64,000 nucleotides of DNA from Topomyia yanbarensis (GCF_030247195.1 NC_080671.1:191702104-191766103), one strand, 5' to 3'; shown: positions 24,197 through 37,302, counted from the stretch's first letter. Numbers and translations: made by a program. Notes: generated by a model from the letters alone, not told the origin.

Positions 24197-27100
24197 AATT
24201 TCGAGATAACATAAAATCTCGACGTTTCATGCATTTTAAAGATGTTTGGCATCAAAAATACGAATTCGATTTCTGAAATTTCATGAGGTTCCCCCTTTGA
24301 AAAAAAAAATTGAGTTCCGGCTTATATGGGAATTTCATATGTGACCGGACGGTTTAGTCTATATTTCCGGAACCATATAAGCGATCCGTACGAAATTTTA
24401 TAGACATCTATGGGGATATTATAGCTATCATTTGGGACTAAGATTGTGAAAATCGGCCCAACCATTTCCGGGAAACTGATGTGAGTTCGTAAATTTTGAA
24501 AGATGGCCGCTTTTCCCGGACACTTCCGGAACCTTTTTTGCTTTCATCGAAGTATCGATTTGAATCACAATTTGCTATGTGATCGCACGCCACAACCTGT
24601 AACTCCGGAACCGGAAGTCGTGTCGGGATGAAATTAAATAGCCATTTACGGGGACGCAATACCTTTCATTTGAGGCCAAGTTTAGTCGAATCGGTCTAGC
24701 CATCTCCGAGAAACCGATGTGACTGTTATTCTAAATTTAGATACTTCCGCCGGGGCTTCCGGAACTGAGGATGGTGGCCAATGTGGCCAAATAGACTTTG
24801 AATGGATGTTAGTGACCTAATACTACAAATCGAAACAGTTGTGGTCATATTTTGAAAAAAATTTCACCTTTATACATTCATTGCAGAATTTATTAAAATC
24901 GACATTTTCTGCGTGTTCGTACTTATCACCCTGTAAATCCGGAACCGGAAGTCGGATCCATTAGAAATTCAATAGCAGCCTATGGGAACGTTGCACCTTT
25001 CATTTGAGACTAAGTTTGTCAAAATTGGTTCAGCCATCTCTGAGAAAAGTGAGTGAGATTGTGTTCGCGTACACACACACAGACGCACATACACACACAC
25101 ACACACATACATACACACACACATACATACATACACACACAGACATTTGCCGAACTCGACGAACTGAATCGAATGGTATATGTCACTCGGCCCTCCGGGC
25201 CTCCGTTAAAAAGTCGGTTTTCAGAGCAATTGCAATACCTTTCTATTGAGAAAGGCAAAACACGGGTTTTAAAAACATCGTTTTACTGGTCCATTGTAAG
25301 CACCTAAATAGATTTCATTTAACAAATTTGAATGATAATATACTTGTGTACACCAAGAATTCTCTAGAGATATCTAGAAATCTCTGGAGCATTCCTAGAG
25401 TACACTACTGCGCCACAACAGCGATAAATTGTCCGCACAAGATTCCCTTATATCGAGTCGCCCGGTTGCTTGCGGTAAGATTGAGTTGTTTACTGTTTGC
25501 CTGCGTCGATATGCTGTAATCATGCGCCACTTTAACTTTTGTTGGAGTTCGCGGCCAACTGTGGGCCTATTCTATTTCAATAGCCCTTGTGTGGTACACT
25601 TCCGAGCAAAAGTATTGATGTTACGACCATACGTCACAGAGAACAGACGTCCATCTTCAGCATTCAACTTGTGTAAAATCTCTAACGGTTTCGAAGGTAG
25701 TTTGGATATCTAAACCAGGTGCGCTACTGTCGTCATGTTTTTTTGTGGCTGAGTGCGACAGAATTGACAGCGGTTATTCCTCTACCCAGTCAAACTTGTC
25801 CGGAACCGATTCGGACTTCCAGCATGAATTCCAGCTCAAATGCGTCAACCGATAGAGTCGGAATCGGTTGTTTTCTTTGAGCTAGATTTCATGCAGAATC
25901 CATCCAGGATTTCGAACCGGTTCCGGAATCGATTTGACGGATAGTTGGGATAGGTTGGTGTGGCGGCGCTAGTGTTTTTAGTATATTAATTCAAATGTTT
26001 ACACACGTTTTTTAAATATTTTTGTTCGATCATGGATGTCTGTTCTCTGTGCATACGTGGTCCAAATTCAATACGATTCGCTAGTATGTACTACCAAGCT
26101 GTCTCGTTTACACGTTCATGGGGAATGTGTATATCCGATTATTTTCAACCACACTGTTTGCGATGGCGATCGCCAAGTAGTCACGTAAGTCGCACCGCTC
26201 GACGCTTCATTGACTTGTATACGGTTCGAACCAGAAACCTTTGGAGAGAAACGATTTCAAACAAAGATCCTTTATCAGCACATCGGCAAGAATGTGTTGA
26301 TTCGGCAAATATATTCCAATGAACTAAAATCAAACAAGCTGTTTATTTATTGGATGCATTTCCCACAAGACAATATGCAGTCGTGTGCTCAATTTGAAGT
26401 GAACGCACCAGACAGTGTTTATAATAAACTAAAAACACTTATAGCTCGTCCGGCACTAAAAATAGGTCCTTCAATTTTGTAATCATCCGGGGCTTTTTCG
26501 ATAACCTTTGATTGACTAAGGCTGGAAAACAGTACCATAGCTTTAAAACGCTTAGTGTTGCTGTAGGGGGGACGGCATTGAAATGAATCGTTGAAAAATA
26601 AATACTTAAATATAGATAGGTCATATGTCAAAACGCAACCTCGAATCCAAAATAAATTACTAAACGTTAACCATGCAGCGACTCACGTTTGAGGAGCTTA
26701 TTGAAGTAAATGATTGTAATATGGCTTGAATTAACCGGAGCACACAGCCAAAAATCATAAATCCAAACAAACAAAACCTATGACGTTTTATTTTGTAAAC
26801 TTTGTTCAGCCACAGGGAACCCAATTTATAATCCCTTCTGGACCCAATTTTATCTTATCAAATTCCCATTGTTTCTTTATTTGGTGATTATCAGCCTGTT
26901 CTCAAGCTGGGGTACAGATATACCATATTTGGAGAAGAATTTGGCATTAATCAACCTGGGACCTTCACCATAATTCAACTTAGAGTTCATAGTAAGTGTA
27001 GGAAAAGGTGGTCAAGCCAATTTGCTTTCGGCCTTTCGTGGAAGCAGAAGTCAAAGTTGGCGAGGGGTACATTTGTACCCCAGTGTACGCTTGCGGTCAG

Positions 27101-30100
27101 TGTTTCGTTCTGTCAGTGGAAATGTGACTAGTGATAGTACCAATTTAAACACTGGTTGTTTTACTACGTAAGTAATAATTAGTATTATGTAATTGTTTTT
27201 AATCATTTATTCAATTAATTTAATTCAATCTTGAAGTAGAAAAAAATTCGTTCTCATTAACGCTGATTTTTACTTTTTTTTATTTTTTTAGTTTTTCAAA
27301 ATAATAGCTTGCAAATATAATTGGTGCACAGTAGATGCTGTAACAGTAGCATTGCGTGTTACCAATGTATTACGGTATTACTGGTAAGAAAAATATTTTC
27401 ATTTCAATTTTCACTTCAATTCGTGGTATTTTCAAAAACTCGATTTTTCAACCTTCGCTCTTCCAAATAATAGCTCTTTTTTAAAAATCTCTAGATTCCA
27501 TTTTATACCATTTAGTAGTTTAGTTTAAATTTTGCAACAAAAACGCGATTTTTCACTTTTTTGTCCAAGCAAATTTATGTTTCATTGATTCAAGAAATTC
27601 CGTACTTTCACCGAACAGCCACAGAGAACAGACGTCCATCTTCAGCATTCAACTTGTGTAAAATCCCTAACGGTTTCGAAGGTAGTTAGGATATCCAAAC
27701 CAGGTGCGCTACTGTCGTCATGTTTTTTGGTGGCCGAGTTCGACAGAATTGACATTCCCCTACCCAGTCAAACTAGTCTGGAACCGATTCGGACTTCCAG
27801 CATGAATTCCAGCTCAAATGCATCAACCGATAGAGTCGAAATCGGTTGTTTTATTTGAGCAAGATACCTTACTGAATCCATTCAGGATTGCGAATCGGTT
27901 CCGGAATGGATTTGACGGATAGTTGGGATAGGTTGGTGTGGTAGCGCTAGTGTTTATCGTATATTAATTCAAATGTTTTTTTAAATATTTTTTTTAAATA
28001 TTTTTGTTCGATCATCAGTGGCGGATCCAGGGGGAGGGTCCTGGGGGTCCGGACCCCCTCCGAATTTTTTTAATTTGTTAAGAAATCTTAAAATAATTTC
28101 TATTTTAAATTCATTCTAAGCTCAAAATCATTCTAAATCTGATTTAACCACCAAAACTTATTTGAGGTTATTAGATATTACGTACTATACACTGAACATT
28201 TCAAAATCAAAATTTCAGACCTCCTCCGAAATTTTTTTCTGGATCCGCCCCTTTCGATCATGGATGTCTGTTCTCTGCAAAACAGCTGTTTTCGCAGTTA
28301 AAAAACGAAGAAATTGGTTTATTATACATTTATTTTGTTTGAATTTTTACCTGCAAAAATTGCGATCAAACGCGTGGGGTACGTTTGTACCCCAGAGCAA
28401 CGTTCTAAGCTAAAAAAGTACCCAGTAAGGCTCAGCCGGAATCGATTGTGTTACTGGAGCCGGAGTACGAACTGGAACCAGCCAGAATTCCAGTTTTTCC
28501 GGTTGAACTTAGCTGGGTAAGTGTAACGTTCTAGGATTCAAAATCCCTATCGTTGAACCACAGAGAACAGATGTCAATCTTCAGCATTCAACTTGTGTAA
28601 AAATCCCTAACGTTTTCGAAGGTATATTTGGGATATCTCCACCAGGTGCGCTACTGTCGTCTTTTTTTAGTGGCTGAGTTCGACTGAATTGATAGCAGTT
28701 ATATCTATACCCAGTCAAACCATTCCGGAACCGGCTCGTACTTCTGAGTGGATTCAGTTCGGATTCCAGTTGAAATGCATCAACCGATTGAGTCGGAAGC
28801 CATACTGAATCCATTCAGTATTCCGAACCGGTTCTGGAACGGATTTGACGGGTAGTTGGGACAAGATGGTGCAACTGAATTTTTATGGCTCCAAAAGGTA
28901 ACTGAGGTTTCAAACAAACTATTAGGACCTTGGACCGATAAATTCTATCACACCTATCCACCTAAAAGAACGATTTGCTTAGGTTGGTCCGAATAGCCCC
29001 GGGTTCTCCTATAATGTTAAGAACACTTTGTTCGTTAAGAACATTCCTCTTACTAAATAATTTATCGCCGATAACCAAATGAATTAAATGCTCAGTCATC
29101 TTGCACACACCGTAGAGAACAAATCGTGTGTTCCCGTGTGACACATAGTATACTATGAGTGGATTGCAAGCAGACACCAAATATGAGGCTAACTTACAAA
29201 AAACAAACATTGTGTGCTGCAAGTATAATTAAAAATATCACATATTGATTGATTGATTACCAATATGTTAAACTAAGTTTTACCGATTAGATTGCCATAG
29301 ATAAGTACCTCAACGGTCTTTAAACAATATATTGGTATACCAATAAAGCTGAATCGGAAACACCTACTGACGTCCCCTCAATGTTAACCATGGGTGGGTA
29401 AAAACTTTCCATTATTTACCTGCCCAAGCTGTTGCATTTGTTCCGCAGTCGAGGGAATTCGCTATCTTATCAAATCGTAAAACAATTTCCTCTGTCACTC
29501 GCGTGTCAACAATACCAACGAAAAATCAAATATGAGAACTTAACCACGTGCCCCATCACAAACAATCTACAGTCGTGATTCGCTGGTTGGCCACTTTTTA
29601 ACTGGACCACTTTTAGTTGGACCATTGTCCACCTAAAAAGAATCTGAATATCAAAACTTCGTGTCAAATTTGCTTTGACAATCAAACTGACAATAATTAG
29701 AGATGCTAGCGTATACATTTTTGGTCCAACTAGAGAATCAAATTCGTTAGTTGGACAGAGGGTGTGGCCCAACCAGTGAATCACGACTGTAAATATATTG
29801 CGCATTACATACTAGTTGCACTGTACTGTACTGTTAGGAAAAATGATAATGGCACAGAGAAGAGACGTTCATTTTCATCATTCAACTTGTGTAAAAATCC
29901 CTAACGGTTTCGAAGGTAGTTCGACTGAATTGACAGCAGTAATACCTCTACCCAGTCAAACCAGTCCGGAACCGGTTCGGACTTCTGAGTGGATTCAGTA
30001 TGAATTCCAACTCAAATGCATCAACCAATTGAGTCGGAATCGGTTGTTTTCTTTGAGCAAGATTCCATATTGAATCCATTCAGGGTTTCGAACCGGTTCC

Positions 30101-31939
30101 GGAATAGATTTTACGCTAAGAGAAGAGACGACAATAGCTTCTTGCTCTTCCTACCCACTGAGACGTCCAAAAAATTGTTTCAAAATTGTTCAACACGGGT
30201 CCAACGATGGACATTTGTTGAACGGTTATTTGGACGTTGTCCAAATTGGTCCAACGAACGTCCTTTATTGGACGATTTTGAAACCAACCGTTCTTAGAGG
30301 GTACCCAGTTAAACTCATTCCGGAACCGGTTCGGATTTCTGAATGGAGTCATTATGGATTCCAAATCAAATGCAACAACCGATTCCGACTCAGAATCGGT
30401 TGTTGCATTTGATTTGGAATCCATAATGACTCCATTCAGGATTCCAAATCAAATTCCGAATGGTTTGACCGGGTAATTTTATCTACCAGGCCCTGTCGTA
30501 ATTCTAAAAGAAGCATCCATCGTTGCCAGATTACATTTGCATGTTTTTCACAATTGCTGAAAATAATTGTTCCTCAAATATCGACCCTTTGTCAAGAATT
30601 CACAATAGTAGCTGTATTTAAAAATTGAATTTTATGTTAATTCGTGTCTCTCTTAACAACACACTTAGTTATATCGTCCTTCAGGGTATTTATTCAATTT
30701 GCATGAAATGTTCATGTGTGTGAAAAGTAGCCAAAATAAATTCAGCAGCACTGTTTCTCATCCCGTTTGAAAATATTATGAACGCTCTTGACTGGCAATA
30801 CGACCAATCAGAAGCTGGTTCAATATTGAGATTAGGATTGGATCAAATTGGCTACGCGATTGTCTTCTCTTCTCTTAGATTTTACAGATACCCGGTCAGC
30901 GGGGCAAGCAGAAAGTTAGCAAAAGTTGAGCAAAGCGAAATTAATGCTGGCAGAGTTTCTGCGAGCATTTTGCGCGATTTGTGCGAGAATTCTGGCAACG
31001 AATTCACTCAAATGCAACAACCGTTTCTGACAGCAGCGGTTAAACCAACCAATGCTGCTCACCTTTATCCAGAATCCAGCCAGAAATATACGTCCAAGAT
31101 ATCTGCACGCTTCCTGCCACATCTTTGTCAGATATTTTGCTCGATTCGTGCTAAATTCTACCAGGTAGGAATTGCCAGGATCTTTAAACAGGTTATGTCC
31201 GAGTTATGCCAGGGTTTTACTCGGTTCCTGTCAAAATTTGCCAGAACACGCGAGCGAAACCGAGTTCGCCCTAGCTCAACTAACCCGACAGGATACTGGC
31301 AGAAATCTGACAGGGCTGCCAAACCAAGACTCACAGAAATCTAGCAGAGCGGTCTCTGCCAGAAAATTTCCTCACTGCGATGTTGGAATGATGATAATGA
31401 TGATGATCCCACCTCATACCCCCACAAATGTGTGAGCTGAACGATTTATCTAGAAGATAATTAATATTTTAACTCATGACAAGACCAGTTAACAAAAAAA
31501 ACGGACTGGTTCAATTTGCAGACATAGCCTTTCCTTCAAAAGAACGTAACCAGATATATTTCGAATATTCCATCAACAACCAGGGTCCATCAAGAAAATT
31601 TCCATTCCGGGAAGATACTTGATTGAATCGGGAATTGAACCCAATAGCTTCCATTTCTGATAATTCTCTGTAAGACACCTCCCGCCTGACCAAGACATCG
31701 GTACTACCCGTACTACCACCTGCTAAGGTGAGAAGAGACCCGGTCAAACCATTCGGAATTTGATTCGGAATCCTGAATGGAGTCAGTATGGATTCCAAAT
31801 CAAATGCAACAACCGATTCTGAGTCGGAATCGGTTGTTGCATTTGATTTGGAATCCATAATGACTCCATTCAGAAATCCGAACCGGTTCCGGAATGAGTT
31901 TAACTGGGGACGAGCCTAGTGGCAGTGCAAACACAGACT
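24197..31939 (+). repeat. 7,743-bp tandem duplication, unit 2
   Basis: Head-to-tail copy of 16454-24196. It contains the truncated long repeat (24197-25268), CACAG MITE (25635-26051), interrupted CACAG MITE (27620-28278) with hAT MITE (28016-28253), short CCCAGT MITE (28421-28517), truncated CACAG copies (28559-28868, 29853-30115), pogo-like MITE (29570-29789), AAGAGAAGAG element (30116-30878) with its two nested MITEs (30154-30301, 30304-30473), CCCAGT/GCAAGCAG MITE (30891-31379) and palindromic MITE (31739-31908). It ends 8 bp inside the terminal repeat of the MITE at 31932. Confidence 0.95.
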
Positions 31940-32225
31940 AACAGACATAACACTTAAAAACAAAGCTTCGCCCGCTTTAACGGTCATTTTAAATATATTT
32001 GTAGTTGGGACTGTGGCCACATTTGAAATTATGGCGCCACAAACATATGAACAAACATGGGGGATAGACCACTAGTGAAAAATTGTTCCCAAATTTGAGG
32101 GGTAACGCACCAGTAAATGAGTGTTTGGGACTGTGAATAAAAGGTGGAGCTAGTGTTCTTGGAAAATGGTCGGATCGATGTTTGTTTAGGGAATTCGCGC
32201 ATAGTGTTATGTCTGTTAGTCGGTG
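31932..32225. mobile_element. CACAGACTAACAGACATAAC MITE with 7-bp target duplication
   Basis: Inverted ends CACAGACTAACAGACATAAC and the mirrored gttatgtctgttagtcggtg. Flanks gtgcaaa (31925-31931) and gtgcaga (32226-32232) agree at 6 of 7. A second copy with an exact 7-bp duplication lies at 59338-59632. The right breakpoint of the large tandem duplication falls in its left terminus. Confidence 0.85.
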
Positions 32226-32420
32226 GTGCAGAGTCCAGTCGAGTTTTATCATCCATATCAGGCCCCTTTATTGATAGTTGCCTACCACTAACCCAAGGCA
32301 ATCTAGGGATATTCCTTTCCGGGATTGATCAGGAATGGAACCCGATATCTTGTCATATCAGAAGCCCCACACTCAACGAACCAACTCCGTTATTGCCACT
32401 ATCGCATCGGATAATTTGGT

Positions 32421-32513
32421 TTGGCGGCGCTAGTGTTTTATCGGATATTAATTCAAATGTTTACACACGTTTTATTAATATATTTGTTCGATCAGGGATG
32501 TCTGTTCTCTGTG
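32421..32513 (+). mobile_element. CACAG-type MITE, right-end fragment
   Basis: Holds ggcggcgctagtgtttta and ends ggatgtctgttctctgtg, the family right terminus. The left part is absent. Confidence 0.7.
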
Positions 32514-32652
32514 CTACTACTCTAAAGTGCTAAACAGTGCACTCCACTACACCGGTGCACTCTCGGGTGCATTGCCACCGAAAACGATATTAGACAACGG
32601 AAATAGAGTGCTCGATAAATCAGCATGAAAATCGATCAGCAATGATCTGAAT

Positions 32653-33271
32653 CTAAGAGCAGATCACTCTAGAAATGTATAACAAATTTGCATAAAATTA
32701 GAAAAAAAATGCATTTAGTTTCCATTTTTGCATCAACTTTGCACTCCCCCGCAGAAAAGTTTATTTTACAAACGTCCTACGCTGATTCACTTTGTTCGAC
32801 GTTTTGTTGAATGTAGGGCTAGTTTTTTTTTTTTTTTTTTTGAAGAGTTTTGACGCCTTGTACGCAACGCAAAAATCCATTGCACGCAACTCAAAATACA
32901 TTACGAATTTCTATTTTGATGAAAAGAAATGCATTTAATTTAGCTGATTTTAAAAATGCATCACAAGTGGTCTGCCCCTAGTATAAAAAGTTTGCATCAA
33001 ATTAGAAAAAATGCATTTAATTTCCATTTTTGCATCAACTTTGCACTCCCTCGCAGAAAAGTTTGTTCAAAAAACGTCCTACGCTGATCCACTTTGTTCG
33101 ACGTTTTGTGGAATGTAGAGCTAGTTTTTTCGTAGGGTTTTGACGTCTTACACGTAACGCAAAATACATTGCACGCAACGCAAAATACATTACGAATTTC
33201 TATTTTGATGGAAAGAAATGCATTTAATTTCGCTGATTTTTAAAAATGCATCACAAGTGATCTGCCCCTAG
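32653..33271. mobile_element. GGGGCAGATCAC MITE, partial tandem dimer
   Basis: The first unit runs from ctaagagcagatcactctag to gcatcacaagtggtctgcccc (about 32653-32980). A second unit lacking the first 40 bp follows to 33271 (tcacaagtgatctgccccta). Both hold the interior words gcatcaactttgcactcc and caaaatacattacgaatttc. A single complete copy is at 39975-40281. Confidence 0.75.
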
Positions 33272-34262
33272 GATCTGCCCCTAGATCTGAATACAGTAAA
33301 CGATTTTCATGTTATTGGCCGATTTTAAACAAATTTCAATTGAATCACAAGATGTGCGCGATACACATTCCATAAGTTGCGTACGTACGTCACGACCTGA
33401 ATATTTCAGTAAATTCACCGTTGTTAGCGAAAGTCATCACCTATAACTAACGACATCACCGGCAACAGCGTGTGAATATTGTATGCTCTCAAGAAGCCAC
33501 CGAATGTGAAATATAAAAAAACAACAACATTCAATCTAAAAATAGCTTAACGCTTTACACTCTACCGTAAAACTACCGCGGGCGTCATCGAACAGCGCAA
33601 AAATGTGGCTATTCACGATGATCATTATTTCGCAGAAATGACTCTTCCCATAAATTACCCTCGGAAGTACTTGTGCTGAAATTTTACTATCTCTTTAAAA
33701 TCTTTTTACTTCTTTTGTATTTTCCGGGTCGATTCAAAAATTAAATAGTAATTAATAATCGGTTACCGTAAACAGCATGTTGTAGTACATCCTTTCGCAT
33801 GAATACCAGTTCAGGTGGGTAGCCGGCTTTGATGGACAGAGGGCACGTGCATACCTCACCATTTGAATTGGCACAAGTTCAAGGTAGTGTATGCAATCCG
33901 TTTCGCTTATTTGTTAGACAGACGGTTTTGATGGTGCATGTGCAATGTCTAGTTTGCGAGACGATTTTGATTGTTAGTGTCTGGGAGTCTCCGAACACGG
34001 AAAATACTTTTTCATTTTCCTATGTATCGCGACTTCCTGGACGTAATTATTATATGCATTCCAATGATTGGCACCAGGTGAAAAATTGGCAATAAATAAA
34101 CATTCCTTCAATTCAACGTATGCTCAACTGCCCATAATCGCATATCTGTCCTATCCACTATATGTAATAGCATTATATTGTAGTTAGCTGTCGGATTCAG
34201 TTGTATATAACTAAAAATATTTAAAAAAATGTATTTTTTGCATACGAACAATTCAAAATAAA
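33272..34262. other. Non-coding spacer
   Basis: No gene I can support. An 88-codon ORF at 33829-34095 has no recognisable content. Confidence 0.3.
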
Positions 34263-34692
34263 CCCAGTGAGCCAATTTTCTGGCAGAGACCGCTCTACTA
34301 GATTTCTGTAAGTCTTAGTTTGGCAGGCCTGTCAGATTTCTGCGCGTATCCTGTCGGGTTAGTTGAGCTAGGGCGAACTCGGTTTCGCTCGAGTTTTCTG
34401 GCAAATTTTGACAGGAACCGAGCAAAACCCTGGCATAACTCGGACATAAACTGTGTAAAGATCCTGACAATTCCTACCTGGTAGAATTTAGCACGAATCG
34501 AGCAAAACATCTGACAAAGATGTGACACGAAGCGTGCAGAGATCTTGGCCGTACAGAAACGGTTATTGCATTTGAGCGAATTCGTTGCCAGAATTCTCGC
34601 ACAAATCGCGCAAAATGCTCGCAGAAGCTCTGCCAGCATCAATTTCGCTTTGCTCAACTTTTGCTAACTTTCTGCTTGCCACGCTGACTGGG
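34263..34692. mobile_element. CCCAGT/GCAAGCAG MITE, complete solo copy (430 bp)
   Basis: From cccagtgagccaattttctgg to tttctgcttgccacgctgactggg. Termini are short inverted CCCAGTSAGC. This uninterrupted copy helps define the family used to resolve the nested copies nearby. Confidence 0.75.
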
Positions 34693-34739
34693 AATATGTC
34701 TCTCTTATACACCAGCTTTAACAAAAGATCTAATTCAAT

Positions 34740-35585
34740 CCCGGTCATCGTAGCAAGTAGAAAGTTAGCAAAAGTTGAGCAAAGCGAAATTGATGCTGGC
34801 AGAGTTTCTGCGAGCATTTTGCGCGATTTGTGCGAAAATTCTAGCAACGAATTCGCTCAAATGCAACAACCGTTGCTGGCAGAAGCGGTTAAACCAACCG
34901 GTGCTGCTCACTTTTATCCACAATCGAGCCAGAAATGTACGGCCAAGATCTCTGCACGCTTCCTGCCACCACAGAGAACAGACATCCATGATCGAACAAA
35001 AATATTTAAAAAACGTGTGTAAACATTTGAATTAATATACTAAAAACACTAGCGCCGCCACACCAACCTATCCCAACTATCCGTCAAATCGATTCCGGAA
35101 CCGGTTCGAAATCCTGGATGGATTCTGCATGAAATCTAGCTCAAAGAAAACAACCGATTCCGACTCTATCGGTTGACGCATTTGAGCTGGAATTCATGCT
35201 GGAAGTCCGAATCGGTTCCGGACAAGTTTGACTGGGTAGAGGAATAACCGCTGTCAATTCTGTCGCACTCAGCCACAAAAAAACATGACGACAGTAGCGC
35301 ACCTGGTTTAGATATCCAAACTACCTTCGAAACCGTTAGAGATTTTACACAAGTTGAATGCTGAAGATGGACGTCTGTTCTCTGTGCTGCCACATTTTTG
35401 TCAGATGTTTTACTCGATTCGTGCTTAATTCTACCAGGTAGGAATTGCCAGGATCTTTGCACAGTTTATATCCGAGTTATGCCAGGGTTTAGCTCGGTTC
35501 CTGTCAAAATTTACCAAATGTCAAAAAAACCAAGACTTACAGAAATCTAGCAGAGCGGTCTCTGCCAGAAAATTTGCTTACTGGG
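34740..35585. mobile_element. CCCAGT/GCAAGCAG MITE carrying a full CACAG MITE
   Basis: Family sequence from ccggtcatcgtagcaagtagaaag to cagaaaatttgcttactggg in the opposite orientation to the preceding copy. It is interrupted at ctgccac by the CACAG MITE at 34970-35386. Confidence 0.75.
34970..35386 (-). mobile_element. CACAG-type MITE, full length 417 bp, apparently recent
   Basis: Inverted ends as in 17892-18308 and an exact 7-bp target duplication ctgccac (34963-34969, 35387-35393). The target is another MITE whose uninterrupted sequence (cttcctgccacatctttgtc) is seen at 23366 and 41187, so the insertion site is proven. Reverse-complemented, it matches the 17892 copy as far as I can compare by eye. 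Confidence 0.92.
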
Positions 35586-35605
35586 ATATAGCCCAGTAAA
35601 ACTAT

Positions 35606-36017
35606 AGTTACTATATTCATAGTTAGGCGGAGACACTGAGCGGAGCCAATTGAACATGTCAAATGCCGGAGCTAATCGAGCATGACGTCACATAATATGT
35701 TTTCTTTGGATGTATATGGAAAAGGTGTTGTGCTTATGGTCATAACTATTTTACTCTTGTGTTATCGAGTGTAGAGAAACAAAAAGAACCAAATTTTTTT
35801 CTGTAGCAAGAAGAGATATTCGCACAAGTTTGAAATCATATCATCAGTTCTTCGAATTGGTTTTTCTATTCGTGCATGTAAAGTTCCTACTCACGACGAC
35901 AATGAAATTATTAAGGTAGAGCTTGAACATTTACATGGGATGCCAGTGTTTTCTTCCTGAAATAAGAACTGCAAGTTTTCCGGCTTTTGTATCCGCCTAA
36001 CTCTTAATATAGTAACT
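35606..36017. mobile_element. MITE with AGTTACTATATTCATAGTTA-type ends
   Basis: The left agttactatattcatagtta, continuing ggcgga, and the right tccgcctaactcttaatata, continuing gtaact, are inverted over about 26 bp. The interior is non-coding. Confidence 0.65.
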
Positions 36018-36025
36018 CTAATGGC

Positions 36026-36130
36026 GATTTCGCTTGAACCCGAAACTGAGTCAGGTTCTAACCCCAACCCCTGTCAGTTCATACATTTTGACAGCAGTTG
36101 GGGTTAGAAACTGACTCAGTTTCGCTTCAA
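36026..36130. repeat. Small hairpin-forming inverted repeat
   Basis: The arms cgaaactgagtcaggttcta and ttagaaactgactcagtttcg, extended by tcgcttgaac/cgcttcaaac and ccccaac/gttgggg, surround a short loop. A short MITE or MITE relic. Confidence 0.6.
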
Positions 36131-36282
36131 ACAAAAAGCACATAAGTAAAACCAGTCGGATTTTCAATCCGTAACTGTATTGTATTCCAACCTGTAACTG
36201 TATTAGTGTGATCAACGATTTGTTTTCCTCCACCTGTCATTATGTTCTGCTTTTAGGTCGTATCAGTTTCATGATGGAATCG

Positions 36283-37030
36283 TCATCAAATTTTCTGGCA
36301 GAGACCGCTCTGCTAGCACAGAGAACAGACATCCATGATCGAACAAAAATATTTAAAAAACGTGTGTGAACATTTGAATTAATATACGATGAACACTAGC
36401 GCCGCCACACCAACCTATCCCAACTATCTGTCAAATCCATTCCGGAACCGGTTCGAAATCCTGAATGGATTCAGTATGGAATCTTGCTCAAAGAAAGCAA
36501 CCGATTCCGACTCTATTGGTCGATACATTTGAGCTGGAATTGGTCTGGTCGATACATTTCATGCTGGAAGTCCGAATCGGTTCCGGACCAGTTTGACTGG
36601 GCAGAGGAATAACTGTTCTGTGCGTATCCTGCCGGGTTAGATGAGCTAGGGCGAACTCGGTTTCGCTCGCGTTTTCTGGTAAATTTTGACAGGAACCGAG
36701 CAAAACCCTTGCATAACTCGGACATAAATTGTGCAAAAATCCTGGCAACTCCTACCTGGTAAAATTTAGCACGAATCGAGCAAAAAATCTGACAAAGATG
36801 TGGCAGGAAGCATACAGAGATCTTGGCCGTACATTCCTGGCTGGATTCTGGATAAAAGTGAGCAGCATCGGTTGGTTTAACCGCTTCTGTCAGAAACGGT
36901 TGTTGCATTTGAGCGAATTCTTTGCTAGAATTCTCGCACAAATCGCGCAAAATGCTCGCAGAAACTCTGCCAGCATCAATTTCGCTTTGCTCAACTTGTG
37001 CTAACTTTCTGCTTGCCACGGTGACTGGGA
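36283..37030. mobile_element. CCCAGT/GCAAGCAG MITE carrying a shortened CACAG MITE
   Basis: Outer element from aaattttctggcagagaccg to cttgccacggtgactggg. A CACAG MITE with an internal deletion (36317-36622) is inserted near the left end. Confidence 0.7.
36317..36622 (-). mobile_element. CACAG-type MITE, internally deleted copy
   Basis: Starts CACAGAGAACAGACATCCAT and ends at 36622 with ttctgtg after tgggcagaggaataactg. The family segment between the ggaataac and ctgttctctg words is missing, which leaves both termini but a shorter body. Confidence 0.65.
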
Positions 37031-37045
37031 AGCTGAACAACCGGT

Positions 37046-37302
37046 CCGGGTTACCATATTCACAGATTTTTCTGTAATGTCACAGATTTTTTTCACAATT
37101 TTTGATCACAGATTCTTTTTTACAGATGACAGATTTTTGGCATTTTGATAAAAATTTCACAGATTTTTGGAAATATTGTGATTTTTCAAAGATTTTTTGG
37201 AAATTTATCACAGATTTTCACAGATTTTTTTCCTGTTTTAGTCATCACAGATGGTAAAAAGATTTTTTTGGCCGAAACACAGATTTCAATGTGGCATCCC
37301 TG
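37046..37302. mobile_element. hAT-type MITE built of CACAGATTTTT repeats
   Basis: Ends CCGGGTTACCATATTCACAG and, inverted, CAGGGATGCCACATTGAAA. The exact 8-bp target duplication caaccggt (37038-37045, 37303-37310) is as for hAT. The body is a degenerate array of cacagattttt. It shares terminus and body style with 57061-58269. Confidence 0.85.

Noticed and set aside
32029..32533. ORFs of 90-129 codons around 32.0-32.5 kb
   Set aside because: They lie across MITE termini and have no domain.
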